Below are positions 36,036 through 44,880 of a stretch of DNA of 64,000 nucleotides, in pieces (the first letter of the stretch is position 1; each line of letters begins with the position of its first letter). The translations under genes and the position numbers were made by a program. The stretch is from Chromobacterium sp. ATCC 53434. GTDB taxonomy: Bacteria; Pseudomonadota; Gammaproteobacteria; Burkholderiales; Chromobacteriaceae. Below the pieces are notes generated by a model that ran no database searches, was not told the DNA's origin, and saw only the letters and a program-made list of their open reading frames with translations. The stretch covers positions 4,340,001-4,404,000 of the forward strand of contig NZ_CP025429.1 of the NCBI RefSeq assembly GCF_002848345.1. The letters run 5' to 3'.

Positions 36036-38060
36036 TTACCACCACAGATGGAAGCGCTGCTCCGACGGCAGATACATCTTGTCGCCCGGCTTGACGCCGA
36101 ATGCCTGGTAGAACGGATCCAGATTGCTGGCGGTGCCGATCGGGCGCCACAGATCCGGCGTATGCGGGTCGGAAACCAGTTGCTTCAGCACCGACGCGTC
36201 GCGGGCCTTGCCGCGCCAGGACTGGGCGAAGGCGATGAAGAAGCGCTGATCGCCGCTGAGCCCGTCGCGCACCGGCGCCGGCTGTCCGCCCAGCGCCAGA
36301 TGGTAGGCCTTGTAGGCGATCTCCAGCCCGGCATTGTCGGCGATGTTCTCGCCCAGCGTCAGCTCCCCGTTGACATGGTGGCCCTTGACCGGCTCGAAAC
36401 GGCTGTACTGCTTGACCAGCCTGGCGGTCACGTCCTTAAAGTGCTGCTCGTCGGCCGGCGTCCACCAGTTGCGCATATTGCCGTCGCCGTCGAACTGATG
36501 GCCCTGGTCGTCGAAGCCGTGGCTGATTTCGTGGCCTATCGTCGCGCCTATGCTGCCATAGTTGACCGCCGGATCGAACTTGGGATCGAAATACGGCGCC
36601 TGCAGGATGGCGGCCGGGAACACGATCTCGTTGTTGGCCGGGTTGTAGTAGGCGTTGATGGTCTGCGGCGTCATGCCCCACTCGCCGCGGTCCACCGGCT
36701 GGCCCAGCCGCCCGCTGAAGCGGCGGTAGTTGAATTCGGCGATGCGCCGCACATTGCCGGCCAGGTCGTCCGGGCCGATCGCCAGGCTAGAGTAGTCGCG
36801 CCACTTGTCCGGATAGCCTATCTTCGGCATGTATTTGGACAGTTTGACGTGGGCCTCCTTCTTGGTCTCGGCGCTCATCCAGTCCAGGCCGTCTATGCTC
36901 TGGTCGTAGGCCGCCAGCAGGTTGCGCACCAGCTCGTCGGCCTGGCGCTTGGCCTCCGGCGTGAAGTATTTGGCGACGTACAGCTTGCCGACCGCCTCGC
37001 CCATGCCCTCGTCCACCAGCGTCACCGCCTTCTTCCAGCGCGGCCGGTCGACCGAGCGGCCGTCCAGCGCCTTGCCGTAGAACGCGAAGTGCGCCGCCGT
37101 CCACGAACGGTCCAGATACGGCGAGTAGGCGTCCAGCAGCCGCAGCGTCAGATAGTCGCGCAACACCGCCGGCGGCGTCTGCCGCAACAGGCCGGGCAGC
37201 TTGGCCAGATAGCTGGGTTGATCCAGGTTCAGGTCGGTCGCGGCGGCCAGACCGGCGCCCTTCAGCAGGCCGGGCCAGTCGTAGCCGGGCAGGCGCTTGC
37301 CCAGATCGGCCACCGCCACCTTGTTGTAGGTCTTCTGGATGTCGCGGTTCTCGACATTGCTCCACTGCGCCTGGGCCAAGCGGGTCTCCAGCGCCAACAC
37401 CGCGCCGGCGCGGGCCTCGGCCCGCTTTTCGCCGGCCAGCGTCAGCAAGCGGGCCAGATAGCCGCGGTAGGCCTTGCGCGCGGCGGCGAAGTCGGCCGAT
37501 TTGCCCAGGTAGTAGTCGCGGTCCATCGCCAGGCCGGCCTGGCCGACGCCGGCCAGATAGGCGGCGGAATTCTTGCTGTCCTGCGCCACATAGCAGCGGA
37601 ACGGCGTGTCTTCCGGCTGGTCCTGCAGCGTCGCCATATAGGCGATCGCCTGGTCGGCGTCCTTCAGGGCGGCGATCGCCGCCAGCTTGCCCCGCAGCGG
37701 CGCCAGGCCGCGCTTGGCGATGACCGCCTCGTCGAGGAAGCTGTGGTACAGGTCGGCGATCTTGCGCGCGTCCGGCGAAACGGCCGGGTCGGCGTGCTCG
37801 ATGATGTCGCGCACTCGTTGCTGGTTGCGGTCGTACAGCAGCTCGGTCACGCCTATCGACGAGCGTTCGGCCGGAATCGGCGTGCGCTTCATCCACGCGC
37901 CGTTGGCGTACAGCGAGATGTTGTCCTGAATGCGCACCGCGTGATCGATGCCGCCGAAGTCGATTCCGTAGCTGCCGTAGTCCAGGTCGCCGCCGTCGGC
38001 CCAGGCGGTCATCGGCAGGCACAGCAGCCACGCCAATGGCAGCAATTTTCTTCCTTGCAT
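36036..38060 (-). CDS. M13-family zinc metallopeptidase (neprilysin type)
   Basis: Exported endopeptidase of 674 residues that cleaves short peptides in the periplasm. Signal peptide 1-22 (ending PMTAWAD). The zinc site is HEISHGFDDQGHQF (His510, His514, with Glu511 as base), and the third ligand Glu lies in GENIADNAGLE near residue 570; NAYYNPANNEIVFPAAILQ is the substrate-binding NAYY motif. GAGGA precedes the ATG at 38060; the frame extends upstream without a better site. The stop codon lies 2 bases from the repeat element, yet the C-terminus appears complete. Confidence 0.93.
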   Translation of the reverse strand: MQGRKLLPLAWLLCLPMTAWADGGDLDYGSYGIDFGGIDHAVRIQDNISLYANGAWMKRTPIPAERSSIGVTELLYDRNQQRVRDIIEHADPAVSPDARKIADLYHSFLDEAVIAKRGLAPLRGKLAAIAALKDADQAIAYMATLQDQPEDTPFRCYVAQDSKNSAAYLAGVGQAGLAMDRDYYLGKSADFAAARKAYRGYLARLLTLAGEKRAEARAGAVLALETRLAQAQWSNVENRDIQKTYNKVAVADLGKRLPGYDWPGLLKGAGLAAATDLNLDQPSYLAKLPGLLRQTPPAVLRDYLTLRLLDAYSPYLDRSWTAAHFAFYGKALDGRSVDRPRWKKAVTLVDEGMGEAVGKLYVAKYFTPEAKRQADELVRNLLAAYDQSIDGLDWMSAETKKEAHVKLSKYMPKIGYPDKWRDYSSLAIGPDDLAGNVRRIAEFNYRRFSGRLGQPVDRGEWGMTPQTINAYYNPANNEIVFPAAILQAPYFDPKFDPAVNYGSIGATIGHEISHGFDDQGHQFDGDGNMRNWWTPADEQHFKDVTARLVKQYSRFEPVKGHHVNGELTLGENIADNAGLEIAYKAYHLALGGQPAPVRDGLSGDQRFFIAFAQSWRGKARDASVLKQLVSDPHTPDLWRPIGTASNLDPFYQAFGVKPGDKMYLPSEQRFHLWW

Positions 38061-38238
38061 GGTTTTCCTCTTTATATTTTTCAAACACGAGGCGGAGCCG
38101 CGCCGACGCGGCCCCGCCGCCGCCCATGGTACGCCGCGCCCCCCGCCGCCAGCAACGGCGCGATGCGATCGGCATCATCGCCGCCGGACGCGAAAAAGGG
38201 GCGCCTCGCGCCCCTTGCCGTCGTCGCAGCCGGTTCTA

Positions 38239-38504
38239 GGGTCTGTTGACGTTTGGTGAGTGGATCGCGTTTGCGCCGATTTGGGACGGAAGCAAGGCGC
38301 ACAGTCCGACGCATAGTCATTCTATGCAAGGGCTGGGCAACGCGGCTTCCGTCCCAAAGCGGCCAAACCCGCAGGGCCGGGCGCTTTTCGCGACGACTCT
38401 TCGTTGTTCCGCGCTGGCAGAGAATGACTATGCGGCGCGCGAAACGCCTCGATTCGCCGCAAAACGCATCCCGGCGCGACCGCTCACCAAACGTCAACAG
38501 CCCC
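38239..38504. mobile_element. Second MITE-like element with nested inverted repeats
   Basis: A 266-bp non-coding element with 21-bp terminal inverted repeats (38240-38260 with 38483-38503, one mismatch), left end starting GGTCTGTTGACGTTTGG. CTAG flanks it on both sides (38236-38239 and 38504-38507), a probable target duplication. Interior pairs are 14 bp (38280-38293 with 38345-38358), a 6-bp hairpin at 38311-38327, and 13 bp (38311-38323 with 38421-38433). Its ends resemble those of the element at 35733-36033 (both read CTGTTnACG). No transposase is present. It fills most of the gap between the M13 and prolyl oligopeptidase genes; 38061-38238 holds no other feature. Confidence 0.7.
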
Positions 38505-40537
38505 TAGTCCATCAGCCGCTGGTACAGATACACCAGCACCCGCGCCAATTCGGCCGCCGTGTCCTCCTGGCCGGCGTTGCCGGCGTGGCCGCCGCCGTCG
38601 GTTTCGTAGAACAGCGCGTCGTGGCCCAGCTCCAGCAGCCGCGCCGCCATCTTGCGGGCGTGGCCCGGATGCACGCGGTCGTCGCTGGCACTGGTGGTGA
38701 ACAGCGCCAGCGGGTAGCGCGCGTCGGCGCGGACATGGTGGTACGGCGAATAGGCGGCCAGCGCGGCGCGCTCGGCCGGATCGTCCGGGTCGCCGTATTC
38801 GTCTATCCAGCTGGCGCCGGCCAACAGCTCGGTGTAGCGCAGCATGTCGAGCAGCGGCACCTCGCACACCACGGCCCGGAACAACTCCGGCCGCTGCGCC
38901 ATCGCCGCGCCGACCAAGAGGCCGCCATTGCTGCCGCCCTCTATCGCCAGCTTGGCCGGCGACGTCAGCTTGCGGGCCATCAGGTCCTCGGCCACCGCGA
39001 TGAAGTCGTCGAAGCTGACCTGCCGCTTCGCGCCCTGCGCCGCCTGGTGCCAGTCCGGACCGAACTCGCCGCCGCCGCGTATGCAGGCCAGCACGAAGGC
39101 GCCGCCTTGCCCCAGCCAGTGCGGGCCGAAATTCTCTATGTAGTAAGGCAGCATCGGCACCTCGAAGCCGCCGTAGCCGTACAGCAGCGTCGGCGTCGAG
39201 CCGTCGAACGGCGCGTCGCGCCGCCGCACGACGAAATACGGAATCCGCTCGCCGTCGGCCGCCGTCGCCTGCCACTGCTCGGCGACGTAGGGCGCCGGAT
39301 CGAAGGCCTCGGGCTGGCGGCGCAGGCATTCGGCCTCGCCGCCGTCCAGGTCCAGCCGGTACAGGCCGCTGGGCGTCAGAAAGTCGCTGTAGCTGTAGTA
39401 CAGCACATCGCTCTGCCACGGCTGGTCGGCGATCTCGATCACGCCGTCCTCCGGCAGCGCCAGCGGCTGCGGCGTCCACACGCCGTCCCGCTTGGCGAAG
39501 CACAGCATGCGGCTCCTGACCTGGTCCAGCAGCTGGACCAGCAGCCGGCTGCGGCTGCTCTCCACCGCCGCCACCGCCAGTCTGGGCGCCGGCGCCTGCA
39601 GCAGCTGCGGCGCCGGACCGTCGCCGACGAGGCCGGCCAAGCCGACCGCCAGCAGGCTGCCGCTGCGGTAGCTTGCGCCCCGCCAGTCCCAGTCCTCTGC
39701 CAGCTTGACGATCAGGTCGCCGGCTAGATAAGCCTCGATCTCGGCCTTGGCCGGCAAGGGCAGCGGCCGCGACGCCAGCTCGGCGTCCAGCAGATGGTAG
39801 GTCTTGCGGTAGAAGCCGTCGGACGCCTCGATCAGGTCGACGACGCCGCCGTCGCTGTCGAGAAAGCGCCAGGCGGCGGTCATCATCGCGTCTTCCGGCG
39901 CGGCGAACAGCAGCGTCCAGCGGTGCTGGCCGCCATCGCCGCGCTCCACCAGCCACACCTCGCGCGGATAGCCGGCGCGGGTCAGCGGCGCGCCCTTCCA
40001 GCCGGGGCAGACGAAGGCGCTGTCCGGATCGCGCCAGGCGATGTGGTTCTTGCCCTCGGGGAAGCTGAAGCCGTCTTCGACCCAGCGCCGCGCCTCGACG
40101 TCGTACTCACGCGCCACCGCCGCGTCGCCGCCGCCGTCGCTCAAGTGCACCAGCGCCCGCTCGGGCTTGACGGTGCAATGCGACACGCCGTCCAGATACC
40201 AGTCGCGCTCGTCGGCGTCGGCCAGCGCGTCGATGTCCAGCACCGTCTGCCAGTCCTGGGTGCCGGCGCGATAAGCGTCCAGCGTGGTCCTGCGGTAGAT
40301 GCCGCGCGAATGCGTCTCGTCCTGGTGGAAGTTGTACAGCCAGCCGGCGTGCTCGGCGAAATACGGAATCTGCCGCGTGTCGCGCAGGTGTTCGAGGATT
40401 TCGCGCCTAAGCGCCGGGAAGCGCGGATCGGCATCCAGCACGCTCTCGGTGCGGGCGTTCTGCTCGGCCACCCAGGCGGCGGCGCGGTCGGAATCCAGGC
40501 TTTCCAGCCAGGCGTGGGTATCGTGGGACGGGTTCAT
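38504..40537 (-). CDS. Prolyl oligopeptidase-family serine peptidase
   Basis: Cytoplasmic S9 peptidase of 677 residues. An N-terminal beta-propeller-like domain (about 70-400) is followed by the alpha/beta-hydrolase domain: the nucleophile Ser536 in EGGSNGGLLVG, Asp near residue 620 in SASDDRVHPGHARK, and His near 650 in GGGHAGNAG. It cleaves proline-containing short peptides. The last codon and stop lie in the CTAG at the border of the repeat element. I start at the ATG at 40537 (MNPSHDTHAW), where family similarity begins; no strong ribosome-binding site is visible. An opp peptide importer further right could feed it. Confidence 0.9.
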   Translation of the reverse strand: MNPSHDTHAWLESLDSDRAAAWVAEQNARTESVLDADPRFPALRREILEHLRDTRQIPYFAEHAGWLYNFHQDETHSRGIYRRTTLDAYRAGTQDWQTVLDIDALADADERDWYLDGVSHCTVKPERALVHLSDGGGDAAVAREYDVEARRWVEDGFSFPEGKNHIAWRDPDSAFVCPGWKGAPLTRAGYPREVWLVERGDGGQHRWTLLFAAPEDAMMTAAWRFLDSDGGVVDLIEASDGFYRKTYHLLDAELASRPLPLPAKAEIEAYLAGDLIVKLAEDWDWRGASYRSGSLLAVGLAGLVGDGPAPQLLQAPAPRLAVAAVESSRSRLLVQLLDQVRSRMLCFAKRDGVWTPQPLALPEDGVIEIADQPWQSDVLYYSYSDFLTPSGLYRLDLDGGEAECLRRQPEAFDPAPYVAEQWQATAADGERIPYFVVRRRDAPFDGSTPTLLYGYGGFEVPMLPYYIENFGPHWLGQGGAFVLACIRGGGEFGPDWHQAAQGAKRQVSFDDFIAVAEDLMARKLTSPAKLAIEGGSNGGLLVGAAMAQRPELFRAVVCEVPLLDMLRYTELLAGASWIDEYGDPDDPAERAALAAYSPYHHVRADARYPLALFTTSASDDRVHPGHARKMAARLLELGHDALFYETDGGGHAGNAGQEDTAAELARVLVYLYQRLMD

Positions 40538-40605
40538 GGCGATCGCGAGGAAAATCTGTGAATGGCGGCGAGGGTAGCACCGGCGCGCGCCGCTGCCAAA
40601 TCGCC

Positions 40606-41373
40606 TCAGCGTCGGCCGTGCGCCAGCATCCATCTCCCGGCCAGATCCAGCACCCGGTTCTCGATGCCGTTGTAGCCGTGCCAGGCCCAGGGCTCGCACG
40701 GATCGCCGTCGTTCTTGCCGCCGTCCAGCAGCATCAGCTCCCTGGGCGCGTCGGCGCGCAGCCTGTCCACCACCGGCCCCAGATTGTAGGCATGGCTGGC
40801 GCGGCATTCATCGCGGCGATGCTGGATCATCAGCACCGGCATCGTCAGCCGCTCCAACGGCAGGCGGGCCAGATTGCCGCGGCCGGCGTCTATGCTGGAG
40901 GTCAGCAGCAGGCCGTCGGCCGCGTCCGGCCGGCGCAAGGCGACCGCCGCCGCCGACGTCGTGCCCCGGCTGGTGCCCGCCAGCCAGACCGGCAGCGCCG
41001 CCCCCCGGCGCAGGTAGTCGGACACGGCGGCGATATCGGTCGCGTGTTCGGGACTTTCGCGAAAATCGCCCAGCAGCCCGCGCGACATGTCCGACGGCGC
41101 GTCGACGACGGCGACGCGGAAGCCGAGCTCGGCCCAGCGCCGGCGGGTGCGCACCAGGAAATTGCCGTTGCCGGCGCCCAGTTCGCCGTCGGCCGACAGC
41201 TTCAACAGCCCCTCGCCGCCGGTGAACAGGATCAGGTTGGCGCGCGCCGGCGCCGTCGGCTCCAGCAGCAGGAAGCGCTGGCTGACGCCGGGGCGGGTCG
41301 GGATCTCGATCACTTGCTCCGACCGGGCCGGCAGCGAGGCCAGACAGCACAACAGCAGCAGCCAAACGCGCAT
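40606..41373 (-). CDS. Exported alpha/beta-hydrolase
   Basis: Protein of 255 residues with a signal peptide (MRVWLLLLCCLASLPARS) and an alpha/beta-hydrolase fold: nucleophile motif GTSRGT near residue 145, an acidic residue in HRRDECRASHAYN and a late His in WHGYNG. GAGGAGAG lies before the ATG at 41373. It may hydrolyse an ester or amide in the periplasm; substrate unknown. The gene is 11 bases downstream of the solute-binding protein gene, so probably in one transcript. Confidence 0.72.
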   Translation of the reverse strand: MRVWLLLLCCLASLPARSEQVIEIPTRPGVSQRFLLLEPTAPARANLILFTGGEGLLKLSADGELGAGNGNFLVRTRRRWAELGFRVAVVDAPSDMSRGLLGDFRESPEHATDIAAVSDYLRRGAALPVWLAGTSRGTTSAAAVALRRPDAADGLLLTSSIDAGRGNLARLPLERLTMPVLMIQHRRDECRASHAYNLGPVVDRLRADAPRELMLLDGGKNDGDPCEPWAWHGYNGIENRVLDLAGRWMLAHGRR

Positions 41374-41384
41374 CGCGGCTCTCC

Positions 41385-42107
41385 TCAGGGGACTTCGACG
41401 GCCGCCGCCGCCGCTTTGACGCGGGCGATGACATCTGGCGGCGTGTCCTTGTTGAAGGCGGCGTACAGGCCGCTGTCCAGCATGTCCAGCCGGATGCCGC
41501 GCGCCACCAGCGTCCGCTCCAGCCCCAGCGCCTTCAGCTTGCCGGCGATGCCGGGTTCGGTCGACGGCAGCAGGTCGCAACGGCCGGCGGCCAGCTTCTT
41601 GACGTTCAGCGTGGAGTCAGGCGACAGCTCCAGCCTCGTGAAGCCTTCGCCCTGCAGATACTCGTGCCGGTAGTCGTTCAGCACCACGCAGACGCGGTAG
41701 CGGCGCGCCTCGTCCAGCGTATGCGGCTGGATGTCGCTCCGCGCCGCCAAACGGTAGAAATAGACGTCGGCATCGAGGATCTTGAACGTGAAGTCCAGAT
41801 ACTTCTGCCGCTCGCGGGTTCTGGCTATCGGAAACACCATCGCGTACGGCCGGGTCTTGGCCTCCTGATAGGCGCGCGCCCACGGCGCCGCCTGCATCAC
41901 GCCGAACGGCAGGCCCAGCCGGCGCATCACCCGCGTCACCTTCTCCACCGTGGTGCCGCCCATCACCTGGCCGTCCGGGCCGACCATCACATACGGCGGG
42001 TCATCGTCGGTATAGATGCGCACCTGCGCCAGGCCGTCGGCCCGTCCCGGCGATGGGAGCAGGAAAGCGGCCGCCAGCAGCGCGCCGAACGTCAAGCGAT
42101 GCCGCAT
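41385..42107 (-). CDS. Extracellular solute-binding protein, family 3
   Basis: Periplasmic binding protein of 240 residues: signal peptide 1-23 (ending PGRADG), then IYTDDDPPYVMVGPDGQVMGGTTVEKV, PWARAYQEAKTRPYAMVFPIARTRER and KKLAAGRCDLLPSTEPGIA, the SBP_bac_3 pattern of polar-amino-acid binding proteins. No permease or ATPase lies beside it, so it may serve another transporter or act as a sensor. GGGAG lies 8-9 bases before the ATG at 42107. Confidence 0.8.
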   Translation of the reverse strand: MRHRLTFGALLAAAFLLPSPGRADGLAQVRIYTDDDPPYVMVGPDGQVMGGTTVEKVTRVMRRLGLPFGVMQAAPWARAYQEAKTRPYAMVFPIARTRERQKYLDFTFKILDADVYFYRLAARSDIQPHTLDEARRYRVCVVLNDYRHEYLQGEGFTRLELSPDSTLNVKKLAAGRCDLLPSTEPGIAGKLKALGLERTLVARGIRLDMLDSGLYAAFNKDTPPDVIARVKAAAAAVEVP

Positions 42108-42160
42108 CGGGCCTGCTCCCATCGGTCCTTACTTACTGTTTATAGTCTCCCGCCGCGCCG

Positions 42161-43189
42161 TCAATCGCACAGCACGCGCTGCATCGCCTCCAGCAGCCGG
42201 TCGATGTCGGCCCGGCCGACCTGCCAGTGGGTGACCAGCCGCATCACGCCCTGCTGCGGCGGATTGGCGCGGAAACCCGCCCGCTCCAGCGCCGACATCA
42301 ACTCGCTGGCGTCGATGTCGGCGTTGAAGCGGAACCACACCAGATTGATGTGGACATCGGCCGGGTCGATGTCGACGCACGGCAGCCTGGCCAGACCTTC
42401 GGCCAGATAGCGGGCGTTGGCGTGGTCCTCGTCCAGCCGCGCCGCCATCTCGGTCAGCGCCAGCAGGCCGGGCGCGGCGATGACGCCGGCCTGGCGCATG
42501 CCGCCGCCCAGCAGCTTGCGCTTGCGGCGCGCATCGGCGATGAAGGCGGCGGAGCCGGCCAGGATGGAGCCTATCGGCGCGGCCAGGCCCTTGGACAGGC
42601 AGGCCATCACGCTGTCGGCGTGGGCAGTGATCTCGCGCACGTCGCAGCCCAGGCGGGCGGCGGCGTTGAACACGCGGGCGCCGTCCAGATGCACCGGCAC
42701 GCCGTGTTCGCGCGCCAGCGCCGCGGTGTCGGCCATCGCCGCCAGCGGCAACACCCGGCCGTTGCCATGGGCGTTCTCCAGACAGATCAGCCCGGTGCGC
42801 GGCTCGTGGATGTCGTCGCTGACGCGGATGCGCCGCTCGATCGCGTCCACCGCCATCAGGCCGTTGTCGCCTTCTATCGTCCGCAGGTGGGCGCCGGCGA
42901 TCACCGCGGCGGCGCCGGCCTCGTGCCAGACGATGTGGCTGTTGTCCTCGACGATGACCTCGTCGCCGCGCCGACAGTGGGTGAACAGCGCCAACTGGTT
43001 GCCGAAGGTGCCGCTGGGCACCAGCAGCGCCGCCTGCTTGCCCAGCTTCTCGGCGGCCAGCGCCTCCAGCCTGAGCACGGTCGGATCGTCGCCATAGACG
43101 TCGTCGCCGACTTCGGCGTCGGCCATCGCGCGGCGCATCGCCGGCGTCGGTTGGGTCACGGTGTCGCTGCGAAAATCTATCCATTGCAT
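42161..43189 (-). CDS. ltaE: Low-specificity L-threonine aldolase
   Basis: PLP-dependent enzyme of 342 residues that splits L-threonine or allo-threonine to glycine and acetaldehyde. The N-terminus IDFRSDTVTQPTPAMRRAMA, EVGDDVYGDDPTV, HLDGARVFNAA and the PLP lysine Lys200 in ACLSKGLAAPIGS are all present. AGGAG lies 8 bases before the ATG at 43189. It follows the TetR regulator by 13 bases. Confidence 0.95.
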   Translation of the reverse strand: MQWIDFRSDTVTQPTPAMRRAMADAEVGDDVYGDDPTVLRLEALAAEKLGKQAALLVPSGTFGNQLALFTHCRRGDEVIVEDNSHIVWHEAGAAAVIAGAHLRTIEGDNGLMAVDAIERRIRVSDDIHEPRTGLICLENAHGNGRVLPLAAMADTAALAREHGVPVHLDGARVFNAAARLGCDVREITAHADSVMACLSKGLAAPIGSILAGSAAFIADARRKRKLLGGGMRQAGVIAAPGLLALTEMAARLDEDHANARYLAEGLARLPCVDIDPADVHINLVWFRFNADIDASELMSALERAGFRANPPQQGVMRLVTHWQVGRADIDRLLEAMQRVLCD

Positions 43190-43202
43190 CTGTGCTTCTC
43201 CT

Positions 43203-43808
43203 CTAGGTGGCATTGCCCGCCGGCAGGCCAAGATAGCCCGCCAGCGCGTCGGTGATCACATCGTCCAGCGCCTCGGCCCGCGGATCGGCGTCCAGCAACA
43301 GGCCGTGCACCAGGCTGTCGGCCATCGCCAGCAGCAGTCCGGCCCGCCCGGCGTCTGCGCCGATGCCGGCCAGCCAGCCGGCGACCAATTCGCGCAGCGC
43401 GGCGTCGTCGGGATTGCTGGCCGGCGGCTCGTCGTAGGCCGGCCATTCGCGCTCCAGCACCCGGTGCAGGCCCAATTCGCGCCGGTGCAGGTCCAGCGCC
43501 GCCTTCACCAGCGCCGCCAATTGCGCGCGCGGCGGCCGGCCGGCGCTATGCGCCAGCGCGGCGGCGAGCGCCTCCAGCGTCTGTTCGCCGTGACGGCGAT
43601 GCAGCGCGGCCAGCAGCGCCTGCTTGTTCGGAAAATACTGGTACAAGGAGCCGACGCCGACGCCGGCCAGCTCGGCGACGCGGTTGGTGTTGAAGGCGGC
43701 ATAGCCGTCGCGGGCCAAAATGCGAGCCGCCGCCTCCAGAATGGCGGCGACGGCATGGCGGGAACGGGCCTGGCTCGGTTGTTTGCGCGGCTGCGGAATG
43801 GCGGTCAT
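43203..43808 (-). CDS. TetR-family transcriptional regulator
   Basis: Regulator of 201 residues: an N-terminal helix-turn-helix (FNTNRVAELAGVGVGSLYQYFPNKQALLAAL, residues about 40-70) and a helical ligand-binding domain. It is co-directional with and just upstream of ltaE, and divergent from the darcynin gene, so it may control either. I chose the ATG at 43808; an ATG 30 bases upstream is possible. Confidence 0.87.
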   Translation of the reverse strand: MTAIPQPRKQPSQARSRHAVAAILEAAARILARDGYAAFNTNRVAELAGVGVGSLYQYFPNKQALLAALHRRHGEQTLEALAAALAHSAGRPPRAQLAALVKAALDLHRRELGLHRVLEREWPAYDEPPASNPDDAALRELVAGWLAGIGADAGRAGLLLAMADSLVHGLLLDADPRAEALDDVITDALAGYLGLPAGNAT

Positions 43809-43911
43809 CGGTCTAGCTAAACACGAGTTTTCCGGCATCGCAAGCGCGCTTACATTAGTGGCTGAGCGGAGCCGGCCCGCCGATGTCCTCACCCGATACT
43901 GGAGCCTCACC

Positions 43912-44247
43912 ATGTCCAAGACCCTGACCTTCTTCGCGCTGATGCGCGTCCACCCCAACTGGCTGCGCTTGAGCCGGCCGCAACGCCGCCGCTTCGAGGA
44001 CGAGGTCCTGAAGCCGATCTACGCCCGCTATCCGGAAGTGCGGATGCGCTGGTTCGACGCCGAGGCCTTCACCACCCGCTGCAGCGACGTGGCGATGTTC
44101 GAGACCGAGTCGCTGCAGGCCTTCTACTATCTGATAGACGCGCTGCGCGACAGCCCCCTGATGACCGAGCCCTATTTCGAATTCGTCGACATCATCCCGG
44201 CGGTGGAGGAAGGCTTCCGCGACTACGACGCCCAGCTGGCGGGCTAG
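43912..44247 (+). CDS. Darcynin-family protein
   Basis: Small cytoplasmic protein of 111 residues with the darcynin pattern: TFFALMRVHPNWLRLSRPQRRRF, YPEVRMRWFDAEAF, then RCSDVAMFETESLQAFYYLIDALRD and PYFEFVDIIPAVEEGF. The family probably has a ferredoxin-like dimeric alpha-beta barrel fold and no known role. It is divergent from tetR and may be its target. A perfect 10-bp hairpin (44268-44277 with 44283-44292) follows without a T-run. Confidence 0.75.
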   Translation: MSKTLTFFALMRVHPNWLRLSRPQRRRFEDEVLKPIYARYPEVRMRWFDAEAFTTRCSDVAMFETESLQAFYYLIDALRDSPLMTEPYFEFVDIIPAVEEGFRDYDAQLAG

Positions 44248-44379
44248 ATGCGCCGCCCCGGAATGCCGACGGCGGCCGCGAGGGCCGCCGTCTGGCGATG
44301 GCTTCAGGCTAAGGCCTGACAAGGCCGGCGGCGATGCCGGCCGACGGGGTGCTGCGAATGGTGGCGAAACAGCGTTGGC

Positions 44380-44604
44380 TTAGTGGATTCGATACGATTG
44401 GCGGATGGCATCGGCCTGGCGTTCGGCCCGCTGGATGTCGGGCGCCGCCAGCGAGATGTCGGCGCCGCAACTGCAGCGCAGCGACTGGTCTGGCAATATG
44501 GTCCTCAGATGCTGGCGGGTTTCCTTCCCGCACTCCTCGCAGGCGATCACCACGGTGGCGTTGTAGTGCTTGTCCAAATCGATATCTAATCTTTGCTGCT
44601 TCAT
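44380..44604 (-). CDS. Small cysteine-rich (zinc-ribbon-like) protein
   Basis: Protein of 74 residues. It contains VIACEECGKETRQHL and SLRCSCGADISL, two CxxC/CxC knuckles that could bind one zinc, then a charged helical C-terminus. GGGAG lies 6 bases before the ATG at 44604, which supports a real gene. No family or function recognised. Zinc-ribbon proteins of this size often bind RNA or a protein partner. Confidence 0.65.
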   Translation of the reverse strand: MKQQRLDIDLDKHYNATVVIACEECGKETRQHLRTILPDQSLRCSCGADISLAAPDIQRAERQADAIRQSYRIH

Positions 44605-44880
44605 CGGAATCTCCCTAACGCTGAGAGTCGACCGGCAGAGGATCTGCGCGCGGCAATTCATGCCAGTCCCGGACACGCGCCCAGTCGGACGCGTATAGGA
44701 CAAGATAAGGCAATCGAAAAAAGGTTCCAATCAATCAAGCAGTTGGATTGTAAAAAATCCTTCACCTCCGGCAGAAACGCCACACCGCCTCCGCCCGCCG
44801 TCGGACAAAAACCCGCCGGGACTGGCACGGCGCCGTCCGCTTGGTTATCCTTGGCCGTTTTTGCGCAACAGGTTATTCCG

